From contig NZ_JAFCJE010000008.1 in NCBI RefSeq assembly GCF_018131185.1, positions 62,001-126,000 on the forward strand: a stretch of DNA of 64,000 nucleotides, in the 5' to 3' direction. The first letter of the stretch is position 1; each line of letters starts with the position of its first letter. The notes beneath the pieces are model-generated. The model was not told the DNA's origin, did not search any database, and saw only the letters and a program-made list of their open reading frames with translations. This document shows positions 1 through 7,898 of the stretch, in pieces. The stretch is from Bradyrhizobium diazoefficiens. Its GTDB lineage: Bacteria; Pseudomonadota; Alphaproteobacteria; Rhizobiales; Xanthobacteraceae. Both the position numbers and the translations under genes were made by a program.

Positions 1-419
1 GCTCGTCGCGACTGACAAGTTCAAAAAAATCGCTAGGTTCGAAAATGGTGATTCGGAAAAAATTGCCGGGTGCAGAAGTTGTCTCGCGTTCATTCACACT
101 CGGAAACAATTGTCTCTTCATGCATCAAGTGCGTGTCGCGTCTGATCACCTAGGCCGCGTAATGTCAGCGTTCTTCTCTCGACGACATCTGCTCAGGATG
201 AACGATCCGCCATGGCCCGAGACGATGTGATGATTGTGCGTACGACGCCCAAGATGATCGCGCGACCGGCAATAGCTGCCCGGTACTCGGCAAAAAAGAC
301 CCAGGTAACGTTTTGAAAAACAACGGAAATTTATCGCCTGGATTGCTTTCGCCCCGCGTTCAACGCGTGGAAGCCGTGTGGCATTGGCGCCGCCGGCATT
401 GCGGGTTGGAGGTTGCGGG
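1..419. other. Leading intergenic stretch, no gene recognised
   Basis: I see no protein family, RNA gene or repeat in this 419-base stretch. One 61-codon open frame (45-230) has no plausible ribosome binding site and no recognisable composition, so I do not call it. The stretch should hold the promoter of the ECF sigma factor gene, but no convincing -35/-10 pair stands out. The end of whatever gene lies to the left is outside the window. Confidence 0.5.
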
Positions 420-1115
420 ATGAGTTACGCTGCTGAGGTCTGGGCTCCCGCCGAGGCCGAGATTGCGACGACGGTGCCGGCTGAAGCGCCGGTGCCGATG
501 ATGCCGTCCGCGCCGCTCGCGCCGGATGGCGCGCCCGATGCCGATGTCGTCTACGACGAGGACAGCGAACTCCTGGACAAGCTCGCCACCGGCGACGAAG
601 TCGCATTCCGCATGCTGGTCGAGCGTCACATCGATCGCGCTTATGCCATTGCGCTGCGTATCGTCGGCAACGCCGCGGACGCCGAGGACGTGGTGCAGGA
701 TTCCATGCTCAAGATCTGGAGCCATCGCGGACGCTGGCAGCACGGCCGCGCCAAATTCTCGACCTGGCTCTACCGTGTCATCTCCAATCGCTGCATCGAT
801 CTGCGTCGCAAGCCGCGCACCGAGAACGTCGAGGCCGTGCCGGAAGTCGCTGACAATCAGCCCGGCGCCGTCGAGCTCATCGAGCGTCGCGAGCTGAACG
901 ACATGCTGGAGCTCGCGATGCAGCGCTTGCCCGAGCAACAGCGCGTCGCGGTAATCCTGTCCTACCACGAAAACATGAGCAACGGCGAAATTGCCCAGGT
1001 TATGGATACAACCGTCGCCGCCGTCGAGTCGCTGCTCAAGCGCGGCCGCCAGCAGCTTCGCCAGCTCCTGCGCAAGCACGAGCGGGACATCCGCACCGCG
1101 TTTACCGACTGCTAA
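420..1115 (+). CDS. ECF-type RNA polymerase sigma factor
   Basis: A 231-residue sigma-70 family protein of the extracytoplasmic-function type. The N-terminus has a roughly 45-residue Ala/Pro-rich acidic extension. Region 2 covers about residues 51-130 (DAEDVVQDSMLKIW helix, then KFSTWLYRVISNRCID). Region 4 covers about 160-215 (LPEQQRVAVILSYHENMSN, then a helix-turn-helix ending VESLLKRGRQQL). The ATG at 420 is chosen because GGAGG lies at 408-412, seven bases upstream; an in-frame ATG at 378 lacks such a site. No membrane anti-sigma gene follows directly. The next gene is flagellin, 144 bases on, and a small protein of an ECF-associated type lies at 4417. It may control this flagellar cassette (inference). 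Confidence 0.93.
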   Translation: MSYAAEVWAPAEAEIATTVPAEAPVPMMPSAPLAPDGAPDADVVYDEDSELLDKLATGDEVAFRMLVERHIDRAYAIALRIVGNAADAEDVVQDSMLKIWSHRGRWQHGRAKFSTWLYRVISNRCIDLRRKPRTENVEAVPEVADNQPGAVELIERRELNDMLELAMQRLPEQQRVAVILSYHENMSNGEIAQVMDTTVAAVESLLKRGRQQLRQLLRKHERDIRTAFTDC

Positions 1116-1259
1116 CCATAAAGATCGCCTCGCCAAGTTTTTCGCGCCTGATCTCCTTGCGCTCCGCCGTTTGAGCGAACGGACGGGGCTGCGGTCCGCG
1201 TCGTCGTCAGTCGATCTCAACGATGCGGCACGCCATGCCCATCAGCACAGGAGCTCTCA

Positions 1260-2084
1260 ATGCCCGTAATCAGCACCAATACCGCCGCCAATGCGGCGGT
1301 CCGCTATCTCAACATCAACGCCGCGCAGGAGAGCAGCTCGCTCTCGAAGCTGTCGAGCGGATCGCGCATCACCTCGGCATCCGACGACGCCGCGGGCCTT
1401 GCGATCTCCACGCGCATCTCTTCGGACGTCACCACGCTTCAGCAGGCTGCGACCAACGCCTCGCAGGCGACCGCGATTCTCCAGACCGCCGACGGCGGCG
1501 CATCGAACATCTCGGACATTCTCGCCCGCATGAAGTCGCTGGCGTCGGAATCCGCGTCGGGCACCGTGACCGACTCCAGTCGCGCCTATATCCAATCGGA
1601 ATTCTCGCAGCTCAACGCCCAAATCGACTCGATCGCGACCGGTACCCGCTATTCCGGCCAGAGCTTGCTCGATGGATCCAGCGTGTTCTCGTCCGGTGTG
1701 TCCGTGCTGGTCGGCTCGGACGGCTCTGACACGATCGACATCCAGTTGACCAGCCTGACAGCGTCCTCTCTCGCTGTCTCCACGCTCGACGTCAGCACTC
1801 AGTCCGGCGCGACATCGGCGCTCGATGCCATCGATACTGCGATCGACACTGTTTCTGCCGCGCGCGCCTCGATCGGCGCTCAGGAATCGCGGTTCAACTT
1901 CTCGTCGGATTCGATCTCGACCCAGACGCAGAACCTCCAGGCGGCAAACTCCGCGATCGAGGACGTGGATATTGCGTCCGAGCAATCCAAGCTGTCTTCG
2001 GCCGAAGTGAAGACACAGGCTGCCGTGTCGGCGCTCGCCGCGGCGAATCAGATGCCCCAGTACTTGCTCCAGCTGCTGAACTGA
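1260..2084 (+). CDS. fliC: Flagellin (short form)
   Basis: A 274-residue flagellin, the exported filament subunit. The conserved D0/D1 N-terminal helices are clear (ISTNTAANAAVRYLN, SSGSRITSASDDAAGLAIS). The C-terminal D1/D0 helices are clear as well (SAIEDVDIASEQSKLSSAEV, ending in QMPQYLLQLLN). The central variable domain is very short, so this is near the minimal flagellin size. There is no signal peptide, as expected for type III flagellar export, and no cysteine. AGGAG at 1249-1253 precedes the ATG by six bases. It is followed by a strong hairpin and then fliD. A related group is the lateral flagellins of bradyrhizobia; I cannot decide from sequence alone which flagellar system this is. 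Confidence 0.95.
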   Translation: MPVISTNTAANAAVRYLNINAAQESSSLSKLSSGSRITSASDDAAGLAISTRISSDVTTLQQAATNASQATAILQTADGGASNISDILARMKSLASESASGTVTDSSRAYIQSEFSQLNAQIDSIATGTRYSGQSLLDGSSVFSSGVSVLVGSDGSDTIDIQLTSLTASSLAVSTLDVSTQSGATSALDAIDTAIDTVSAARASIGAQESRFNFSSDSISTQTQNLQAANSAIEDVDIASEQSKLSSAEVKTQAAVSALAAANQMPQYLLQLLN

Positions 2085-2093
2085 TGACGATCC

Positions 2094-2122
2094 GAGCGGG
2101 CCGGCATGAGGCCGGCCCGCTC
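2094..2122 (+). terminator. Perfect 12-bp hairpin after the flagellin gene
   Basis: GAGCGGGCCGGC and GCCGGCCCGCTC form a perfect stem around ATGAG, nine bases after the flagellin stop. There is no run of T afterwards, so it may be a partial terminator or an mRNA-stabilising structure that keeps flagellin transcript above fliD transcript. Confidence 0.6.
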
Positions 2123-2146
2123 ACTGCCAGGGAATAGGCAACCAAA

Positions 2147-3820
2147 GTGGCCAGCGTCAGCTCAACCAGCAGCGCAAGCTCGGGTGTCACCGTCACCACG
2201 AGCGGGTCGACCAATTCGAGCAGTATCGACTGGTCAGCGCTGATACAGTCCGCCGTGGACGCGAAGACCGCGCAGGCGGATACGATCTCGACCACGATCA
2301 CGAACAACGAGGCCAAGATCTCGGCCTATCAGACGCTTCAGAGCGATCTGGAGACGCTGTATTCCGGCTTGTCTTCACTATCCACGGCGGTGGTCAATTC
2401 GCTCTCCACCAGCGCATTCGCGACGCGCGCGGCGAGCATCAGCTCGACCGGAGACGTGAGTGCCTCCTCGGCGCTTTCCATGACGATCAAGAACGGGGCG
2501 GCGATCGGCGACCATACATTGTCGATCAGTCAGCTCGCGGCCGCACAGAAGGTGGTCGGCACCTCGCAATCGAGCCAGACCGACGAGCTCGGCTATTCCG
2601 GCACGTTTTCCATCGGTTTGGACGGCGAGGCTACGTCCGACATCACCGTCACCAGCACGATGTCGCTCCAGGACATTGTCGATGCCATCAATGCGCAGAC
2701 CTCGACCACCAACGTCCAGGCCTCCATCGTGCAGGTATCCAGCACGTCATTCCAGATGGTGCTGACCGGCACCGCGGATGCGGTGGACATCACCTATTCC
2801 AGCACATCCGGCGACGAAATCATGAACGAGCTCGGCGTGACCGACGGCTCGGGCAGCTTTACCAACGTGATCCAGGAGGCGCAGTCGGCCGAATTCACGT
2901 TGGACGGCATTTCGATGACGCGCGACACCAACGACATCACCGACGTTCTCAGCGGGGTCACTTTCAGCCTGCTCCAGGCGACCCCGGACGGAACCTCGCT
3001 GAACATCAGTATCGAGACCGACACCAGCCAGATCCAAGCGGCGCTCGAGACCTTCGTCACCAACTACAATGCCTTTCGCGACGAGGTCATCGCCCAGCAG
3101 ACGACCACGACCGACGGCACCGCAGATTCGAGCGCGGTCCTGTTCGGCGACGGAACCATGCGCAACATCATGGATGCGCTCCAGAACGCCTTGAACAGCA
3201 CCGTGGGCGGCATGACGATGGCCGATCTCGGCCTATCCTTCAACGAGAAGAACGAGCTCGAGCTCGACACCAGCACGTTGTCGGAGATCCTGAGCACTAA
3301 CCTGAGCGGCGTGACCAAGCTGCTGTCGGCGCAAACCACGACATCGTCGAGCCAGCTCAGCGTCGTCAACACCGGGACGTCGCCGCAATCCTTCACCCTG
3401 GAGCTGACCGTCGATTCCGACGGCAACCTGTCCTCGGCCTCTGTCGGCGGCGACTCCTCGCTGTTTACGGTCAGCGGCACCACGATCATCGGCGCGTCCG
3501 GTTCGATCTATGCCGGCATGGCCTTCACCTATAGCGGCTCGACTTCGCAGTCGATCACGGTCACCTCGAGCACCGGGATTGCATCGCAGATCTACCAGCT
3601 TGCGAAGGACTATTCGTCATCGACTGGCGCGCTGCAAACGCAGATCACCAGTCTGACGACGCGCGACGAGGAGCTCCAGCAAAAGGTCGATGACATCAAC
3701 AGCGCCGCGGCGACGCTGCAATCGCAGCTGCAGACGCAGTACGCGAAGTACCAAGCCGCGATCGAGAGTGCGAGCAGCACGCTCGACTATCTCAAGGCCC
3801 TGCTCAACTCGAGTGATTGA
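2147..3820 (+). CDS. fliD: Flagellar filament cap protein FliD
   Basis: A 557-residue FliD (HAP2), which caps the filament and helps flagellin fold at the tip. The N-terminal domain shows SSIDWSALIQSAVDAKTAQ and the helix DTISTTITNNEAKISAYQTL. The C-terminal FliD domain (about 290-550) ends in a long coiled coil (TRDEELQQKVDDINSAAATL, ALQTQITSL). The sequence is very rich in Ser and Thr, like the other exported parts here. The likely start is a GTG at 2147, with AGGGAA about 12 bases upstream. The stop is two bases before the fliS ATG, so the two are probably co-translated. FliD is absent from many alphaproteobacterial flagella such as that of Caulobacter. Confidence 0.93.
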   Translation: MASVSSTSSASSGVTVTTSGSTNSSSIDWSALIQSAVDAKTAQADTISTTITNNEAKISAYQTLQSDLETLYSGLSSLSTAVVNSLSTSAFATRAASISSTGDVSASSALSMTIKNGAAIGDHTLSISQLAAAQKVVGTSQSSQTDELGYSGTFSIGLDGEATSDITVTSTMSLQDIVDAINAQTSTTNVQASIVQVSSTSFQMVLTGTADAVDITYSSTSGDEIMNELGVTDGSGSFTNVIQEAQSAEFTLDGISMTRDTNDITDVLSGVTFSLLQATPDGTSLNISIETDTSQIQAALETFVTNYNAFRDEVIAQQTTTTDGTADSSAVLFGDGTMRNIMDALQNALNSTVGGMTMADLGLSFNEKNELELDTSTLSEILSTNLSGVTKLLSAQTTTSSSQLSVVNTGTSPQSFTLELTVDSDGNLSSASVGGDSSLFTVSGTTIIGASGSIYAGMAFTYSGSTSQSITVTSSTGIASQIYQLAKDYSSSTGALQTQITSLTTRDEELQQKVDDINSAAATLQSQLQTQYAKYQAAIESASSTLDYLKALLNSSD

Positions 3821-3822
3821 CG

Positions 3823-4248
3823 ATGCATAATCCGATGGCGTACATGGCCAACCAGGCCTATCGGGGGACGGCAACGACCGTGCCGCCGCTCAAGGCGGTC
3901 TCGATGCTGCTCGGCGGCACGATCATCTCTCTCCAGAGATCGCTCGCCGCCCAGGAGGCAAGGCGTTTCGAGGAAGGGCACGAGCACCTGATGAAGGCGA
4001 CCTCGATCCTGCGTGGGCTCAGCCACAACCTCGATTTCGCCAGAGGCGGCGACGTGGCGGAGCAGCTGTTCCAGACCTACCACGCGATGATCCTGGCGAG
4101 CCACCGGGCCTTTGGCCGTCCGCACGCCCGGCAAAATTTCGGCCGCATCATCGCCGGGCTGACCGAACTGCGGGAGGCCTGGGAGTTCGTCGACACAACC
4201 GTGCGGAGCAGCAAGCCTGGACCGGTCGATTCGGCCCGCAAGGGCTGA
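3823..4248 (+). CDS. fliS: Flagellar export chaperone FliS
   Basis: A 141-residue FliS-like protein, the cytosolic chaperone that binds flagellin's C-terminus before export. It has the family's early AY segment (MANQAYRG), a helical bundle, and the conserved pattern LSHNLDFARGGDVAEQLF followed by TYHAMILASHRA. The ATG at 3823 lies two bases after the fliD stop; the open frame also allows a TTG at 3817, but that overlaps the stop and is less likely. A GC palindrome (CCCCGCGACGCGGGG, 4261-4275) follows twelve bases after the stop and could act as a hairpin. Confidence 0.85.
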   Translation: MHNPMAYMANQAYRGTATTVPPLKAVSMLLGGTIISLQRSLAAQEARRFEEGHEHLMKATSILRGLSHNLDFARGGDVAEQLFQTYHAMILASHRAFGRPHARQNFGRIIAGLTELREAWEFVDTTVRSSKPGPVDSARKG

Positions 4249-4416
4249 AGCCGCCTGCTCCCCCGCGACGCGGGGAGGGCGGGCACCGGAACGGTCGCCG
4301 TTTCCACCGCTTTCGTAGTGCTGCGGGCACATTTGGCGCGCGAAGCCGCTGAAATCCGGTTTCCGGAGCGCTTGCAATGCTCTATGACAGCCCGACCGAG
4401 GCGGGATCGGCGGGCG

Positions 4417-4689
4417 ATGGACGTCATCGAGTTTGAGGAACTGATCGATCGGCTGGGCGAGGATCTCTCCCTCTGGCCCGACGATCGGCGTTTGCCCGCC
4501 GAAGAGCTGCTGTCACGATCGTCGGCCGCGCAAGCCCTGCTGGAAGAGGCGCGCGCCCTGCGCCTCGCGCTCTCGGCACCGCCGGTGCGCGCGCCGGCAG
4601 GCCTCGCCGACCGCATTGTCGCTGCGGCCGCGAGAATGAAAGATGACGCCGCCGAGCCGCGCACCGAAGGCGAGACGGCGGGGAGCTGA
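4417..4689 (+). CDS. Small acidic protein of an ECF-sigma-associated type
   Basis: About 90 residues, soluble, with no membrane segment. The N-terminus FEELIDRLGEDLSLWPDDR and the following pattern of acidic helix, AEELLSRSSAAQALLEEARA and an Ala/Pro tail resemble small proteins often found next to ECF sigma factor genes in alphaproteobacteria (established pattern, recalled, not searched). The ATG at 4417 fits the start of the recognisable domain; an upstream in-frame ATG at 4384 is possible, and neither has a strong ribosome binding site. It lies about 3.3 kb from the sigma gene at 420. A role as partner or modulator of that sigma is inference. Confidence 0.6.
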   Translation: MDVIEFEELIDRLGEDLSLWPDDRRLPAEELLSRSSAAQALLEEARALRLALSAPPVRAPAGLADRIVAAAARMKDDAAEPRTEGETAGS

Positions 4690-4769
4690 GCGCTCTGCTC
4701 TGAATCGTCGCTTCCTTCACCTCGCCCCGCGTGCGGCAGGGCAATCGCATTTGGGAGTTCCCGCGGCCA

Positions 4770-4811
4770 TCCTTCGAGACGCCCGCTTTGGGCGGGCTCC
4801 TCAGGATGAGG
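4770..4811 (+). repeat. Palindromic intergenic repeat, copy 1
   Basis: The unit is TCCTTCGAGACG, then a 15-base core that is itself a hairpin (CCCGC-TTTG-GGCGGG), then CTCCTCAGGATGAGG. Copy 2 at 4857-4895 carries the same two arms in the opposite orientation with a different core. It resembles a short dispersed repeat family I associate with Bradyrhizobium genomes. Confidence 0.75.
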
Positions 4812-4856
4812 GCGGAGTGCGTGGCAGCAGTTTCAACGAGCACTAATGCTGATTAG

Positions 4857-4895
4857 CCTCATCCTGAGGAGGCGCGTAAGCGTCGTCTCGAAGGA
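4857..4895 (-). repeat. Palindromic intergenic repeat, copy 2 (inverted)
   Basis: Read on the minus strand it gives TCCTTCGAGACG, a different 12-base core (acgcttacgcgc), then CTCCTCAGGATGAGG: identical arms, changed core. The two copies face each other across 45 bases and could fold into one large cruciform. The rest of the 4690-5175 gap between the small acidic gene and flgD holds no gene I can support. Confidence 0.75.
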
Positions 4896-5175
4896 CGAGG
4901 CGTGCGCGCAGGCCGCCGCCACAAGTCATATGCGATAGCCCTGCCTCTCCCCGCGAGTGGAGCGAGGCAGTGCACTGCCACCGCCGCGCCAAATCAACTC
5001 GAACTCAGCGCTCGCTTAAGACGCGCACACGGCAGATTTTGCCGTGTCGAATGCCGTTATCGCGCGCGTGAATCGGCGCCTGAATCCGCGCGGCCAGCCG
5101 TTTCATCAGCACACCAATTTCGAGCGCCGCGAGCCGACATCCGCTCGCCGGCAGCGAATGACGCCGGAGTCTCCG

Positions 5176-5844
5176 ATGACCGTTTCCGCCGTGAGTTCTG
5201 CAACGACTGCGACCACCACGACATCGTCGTCGTCGAGCACGTCGTCCAACTCGACGCTGACATCCAGCGATTTTCTGAGCATTCTGGTCAGCGAGCTGCA
5301 GAACCAGAATCCGCTGGATGCGACCTCGACCACCGACCTCGTAAATCAGCTCACTTCCTACGCCAATTTCACCTCGCAGCAGTCGATCAACTCCAACTTG
5401 TCGTCGCTGGCGAGTTCGTTCTCGAGCCTCGTGACGCTGAACTCGGTGAACTACATCGGCCACACTGTCGAGGCGAAGTCCGATACGGCGACCTTGAGCA
5501 ACGGTTCGGCGACCTATGGCTACTCGCTGTCGTCGACCGCTTCGGACGTCTCGATCAGCATCTCGGATTCCTCCGGCAACGTCGTCTACACCGGCGCCGG
5601 GACGGGAAACTCGGGTTCGAACACCTTCACCTGGGACGGCAAGGATTCCAGCGGCAATCAGCTCTCCGATGGCGGCCAGTACAGCATATCGGTGACGGCG
5701 ACGGACACCGCCGGCAACTCGGTGCTCAACTACACGACCGTCACCGGCAAGGTGACCGGCATCGACACTTCGACGTCCACGCCCTCGCTCACGGTGAACG
5801 GCGTCGCGGTCAGCGCCGCCAACATCCTCGGCGTCACATCCTGA
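5176..5844 (+). CDS. flgD: Flagellar hook scaffolding protein FlgD
   Basis: A 222-residue FlgD, the cap needed to assemble the hook. After a Thr/Ser-rich leader it has the diagnostic FLSILVSELQNQNPLDATST, then NQLTSYANFTSQQS. A C-terminal FlgD Ig/tudor-like domain follows (NYIGHTVEAKSDTA, TWDGKDSSGNQLSDGGQYSI). ATG 5176 is chosen because GGAG sits at 5166-5169, six bases upstream; in-frame ATGs at 5044 and 5158 would add a leader unlike FlgD. flgE begins 31 bases later. Confidence 0.93.
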   Translation: MTVSAVSSATTATTTTSSSSSTSSNSTLTSSDFLSILVSELQNQNPLDATSTTDLVNQLTSYANFTSQQSINSNLSSLASSFSSLVTLNSVNYIGHTVEAKSDTATLSNGSATYGYSLSSTASDVSISISDSSGNVVYTGAGTGNSGSNTFTWDGKDSSGNQLSDGGQYSISVTATDTAGNSVLNYTTVTGKVTGIDTSTSTPSLTVNGVAVSAANILGVTS

Positions 5845-5875
5845 TCTCACATCCTGATTTCCTCGGAGCTTCATC

Positions 5876-7141
5876 ATGAGTCTCACCGGCGCATTGTCAT
5901 CGGCGATCTCGGCGCTCAGTGCCCAGAGCCAATCCCTGTCGATGATCAGCGACAACATCGCCAATTCCGACACGACCGCCTACAAGACCACGTCGGGAAT
6001 GTTCGACGCGCTCGTGACCGCCTCCAGCAATACGACCTCCTACGCTTCTGGCGGCGTCACCGTCTCGGGCCGCGCCAACATCACCCAGCAGGGCCTGCTC
6101 GCCGCGACCTCCAACGCCACGGACGTCGCGATCCAGGGCTCGGGTTTTTTCGTGGTGACCGACGCCAAGTCGGGCGGCACGGTCGCCTACACCCGTAACG
6201 GCGCCTTCACCACCGACAATGCCGGCTATCTCCAGAACAACGGCTACTACCTTGAGGGCTGGCGCACCGACGCGGACGGCGACGTCGTCGGCAGCGAGTC
6301 GGCGAGCAATCTGGAGGCCATCAACACCCAGGTCGCCTCGACCAGCGGCAGCGCCACGACAAAGACCACCATCGCGGCGAACCTGCCGTCGGATGCCGCG
6401 ACCGGCGCCACCTACACCAGCTCGATGACGGTCTACGATTCGCTCGGCGCCTCGAATTCGATGCAGGTCACCTGGACCAAGACGGGCACCAACGCCTGGA
6501 GCGCGAGCTTCGCCAATCCGACGTCGGTCTCGGACACCACGACCGCAACAGGCACGGCCTCAGGCACGATCGACATCACCTTCAATAGCGACGGTTCGCT
6601 CGCCAGTACCAGCCCGAATCCGGCCACCGTCTCGATCACCGGCTGGATCGACGGTGCGGCGAACAGCACCATCACCATGAATCTCGGAACCGCCGGCAAG
6701 ACCGACGGCCTCACGCAATATGCGTCGGGCGAAACCACCCCGTCAGTCAACGTCACCAGCATCGATTCGGATGGCCTGTCCTACGGCAAGCTGTCGAGCG
6801 TCTCGATCGGTGACGATGGCCTCGTCAACGCGACCTATTCCAACGGCCAGAGCATCGCGATCTACAAGATCGCGGTGGCGACCTTCGCCGATCCGAGCGG
6901 GCTCGCCGCCTCCAGCAACGGCATCTATTCAGCGACCGTGACGTCGGGCAATGCCGCGCTGCAGGGCTCTGGGGAGAACGGCGCGGGCACGATCTACGGC
7001 AGCGAGCTGGAATCATCGACCACCGACACCTCCAGCCAGTTCTCGGACATGATCTCGGCGCAGCAGGCCTATTCCGCTGCGTCCCAGATCATCTCCACCG
7101 TCAACGAGATGTACGACACCCTGATCTCGGCGATGAGGTGA
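5876..7141 (+). CDS. flgE: Flagellar hook protein FlgE
   Basis: A 421-residue hook subunit. The N-terminal rod/hook signature is plain (ALSSAISALSAQSQSLSMI, DNIANSDTTAYKTT). The middle carries the FlgE D1/D2 region (GFFVVTDAKSGGTVAYTRNG, TVYDSLGASNSMQVTWTK). The C-terminus ends with the usual helix (SQFSDMISAQQAYSAASQII, then STVNEMYDTLISAM). GGAG at 5865-5868 precedes the ATG. It is co-directional with flgD and with the small gene that starts three bases after its stop. Confidence 0.96.
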   Translation: MSLTGALSSAISALSAQSQSLSMISDNIANSDTTAYKTTSGMFDALVTASSNTTSYASGGVTVSGRANITQQGLLAATSNATDVAIQGSGFFVVTDAKSGGTVAYTRNGAFTTDNAGYLQNNGYYLEGWRTDADGDVVGSESASNLEAINTQVASTSGSATTKTTIAANLPSDAATGATYTSSMTVYDSLGASNSMQVTWTKTGTNAWSASFANPTSVSDTTTATGTASGTIDITFNSDGSLASTSPNPATVSITGWIDGAANSTITMNLGTAGKTDGLTQYASGETTPSVNVTSIDSDGLSYGKLSSVSIGDDGLVNATYSNGQSIAIYKIAVATFADPSGLAASSNGIYSATVTSGNAALQGSGENGAGTIYGSELESSTTDTSSQFSDMISAQQAYSAASQIISTVNEMYDTLISAMR

Positions 7142-7144
7142 GCG

Positions 7145-7405
7145 ATGCACGGTGAGCAAGCGAACGCCGTTGGGGAGGCGCTGCTGCGCCGGCTCAAGCG
7201 GCTGATGGCACGGGCCGCAACTGTCAAGGGCAGCGACCGCAAGCAGTTGCTTGTGCTGCTCGACGACGTGGAAACGACGCGGCGTGGCCTCGTGCGGCGA
7301 GCCGCGGAGATCGACGGTGAGATGCGGCAGACGACTGCCAGGACGGCCGCCATCGGCGCTTACCTGCGCAACTCGCAAGGCGGCCGCGGCAAACGGAATA
7401 ACTAG
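7145..7405 (+). CDS. Small helical protein between flgE and flgN, unknown
   Basis: An 86-residue basic, mostly helical protein (LLRRLKRLMARAATVKG, LLDDVETTRRGLVRRAAEI, ending GGRGKRNN). It has no signal peptide or membrane segment. It starts three bases after the flgE stop and ends 15 bases before the FlgN-like gene, so it is surely in the operon. I do not recognise a family. The size, helical content and position would fit an export chaperone or a regulatory partner of the hook-associated proteins (inference). Confidence 0.7.
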   Translation: MHGEQANAVGEALLRRLKRLMARAATVKGSDRKQLLVLLDDVETTRRGLVRRAAEIDGEMRQTTARTAAIGAYLRNSQGGRGKRNN

Positions 7406-7420
7406 AAGAAGGCGATGACC

Positions 7421-7879
7421 ATGACTGTAGCCCAAGCCACAAGGACGAGCGCCGTGAACGGCGATGCCCGGATCAAGTCGCTGATCACGCTGATCGACAC
7501 CCTGACTGCATTGATCGCGGAGGAGAACGCGGAGCTTGCAAAGGGCCTGCCGGCCTCGCGCCTGAAGCAGGTCGACGAGAAGAACAAGTTGGCGGAGATC
7601 TTCGAGCGAACCGTTGCCGAGTGCGCGGCAGGCACGACCAGCCTGACGGTGCGGGACCGGATCCTGCGCGAGCAGCTGCTGGAGCGGATCCTGAGGCTGC
7701 GGGCGGAGATGGACGAGAATCTGGTGCGTCTGCGCGCTGCGATCGAGGCCAGCAACCGCCGGATCGAGGCCGTCATGCAGGCGATCCGCGAGCAGATCGT
7801 CGCCGTTTCGCCCTACGGTGCATCCGGCCGCGTCGCTGCCGCCCGTGCGGTGTCCAGCGGCACCAGCCGCAGCGCCTGA
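7421..7879 (+). CDS. FlgN-like flagellar export chaperone
   Basis: About 152 residues, almost entirely helical, with the FlgN-type layout: an N-terminal helix (LITLIDTLTALIAEENAELA), then KGLPASRLKQVDEKNKLAEI and a long C-terminal helix (EMDENLVRLRAAIEASNRRI), with a disordered tail ending SSGTSRSA. FlgN binds the C-termini of FlgK and FlgL, whose genes follow directly, which supports the call. GAAGG at 7408-7412 is eight bases from ATG 7421 and only two from the alternative ATG 7415, so I prefer 7421. Confidence 0.75.
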   Translation: MTVAQATRTSAVNGDARIKSLITLIDTLTALIAEENAELAKGLPASRLKQVDEKNKLAEIFERTVAECAAGTTSLTVRDRILREQLLERILRLRAEMDENLVRLRAAIEASNRRIEAVMQAIREQIVAVSPYGASGRVAAARAVSSGTSRSA

Positions 7880-7898
7880 CGGAACGGGGGAAGCCGCC

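Noticed and set aside
45..230. 61-codon open frame near the window start
   Set aside because: No ribosome binding site, no recognisable domain and no operon context.
360..1220. 286-codon minus-strand open frame opposite the sigma factor
   Set aside because: The plus-strand sigma gene has clear regions 2 and 4 and a good ribosome binding site; the antisense frame has neither motifs nor a start signal.
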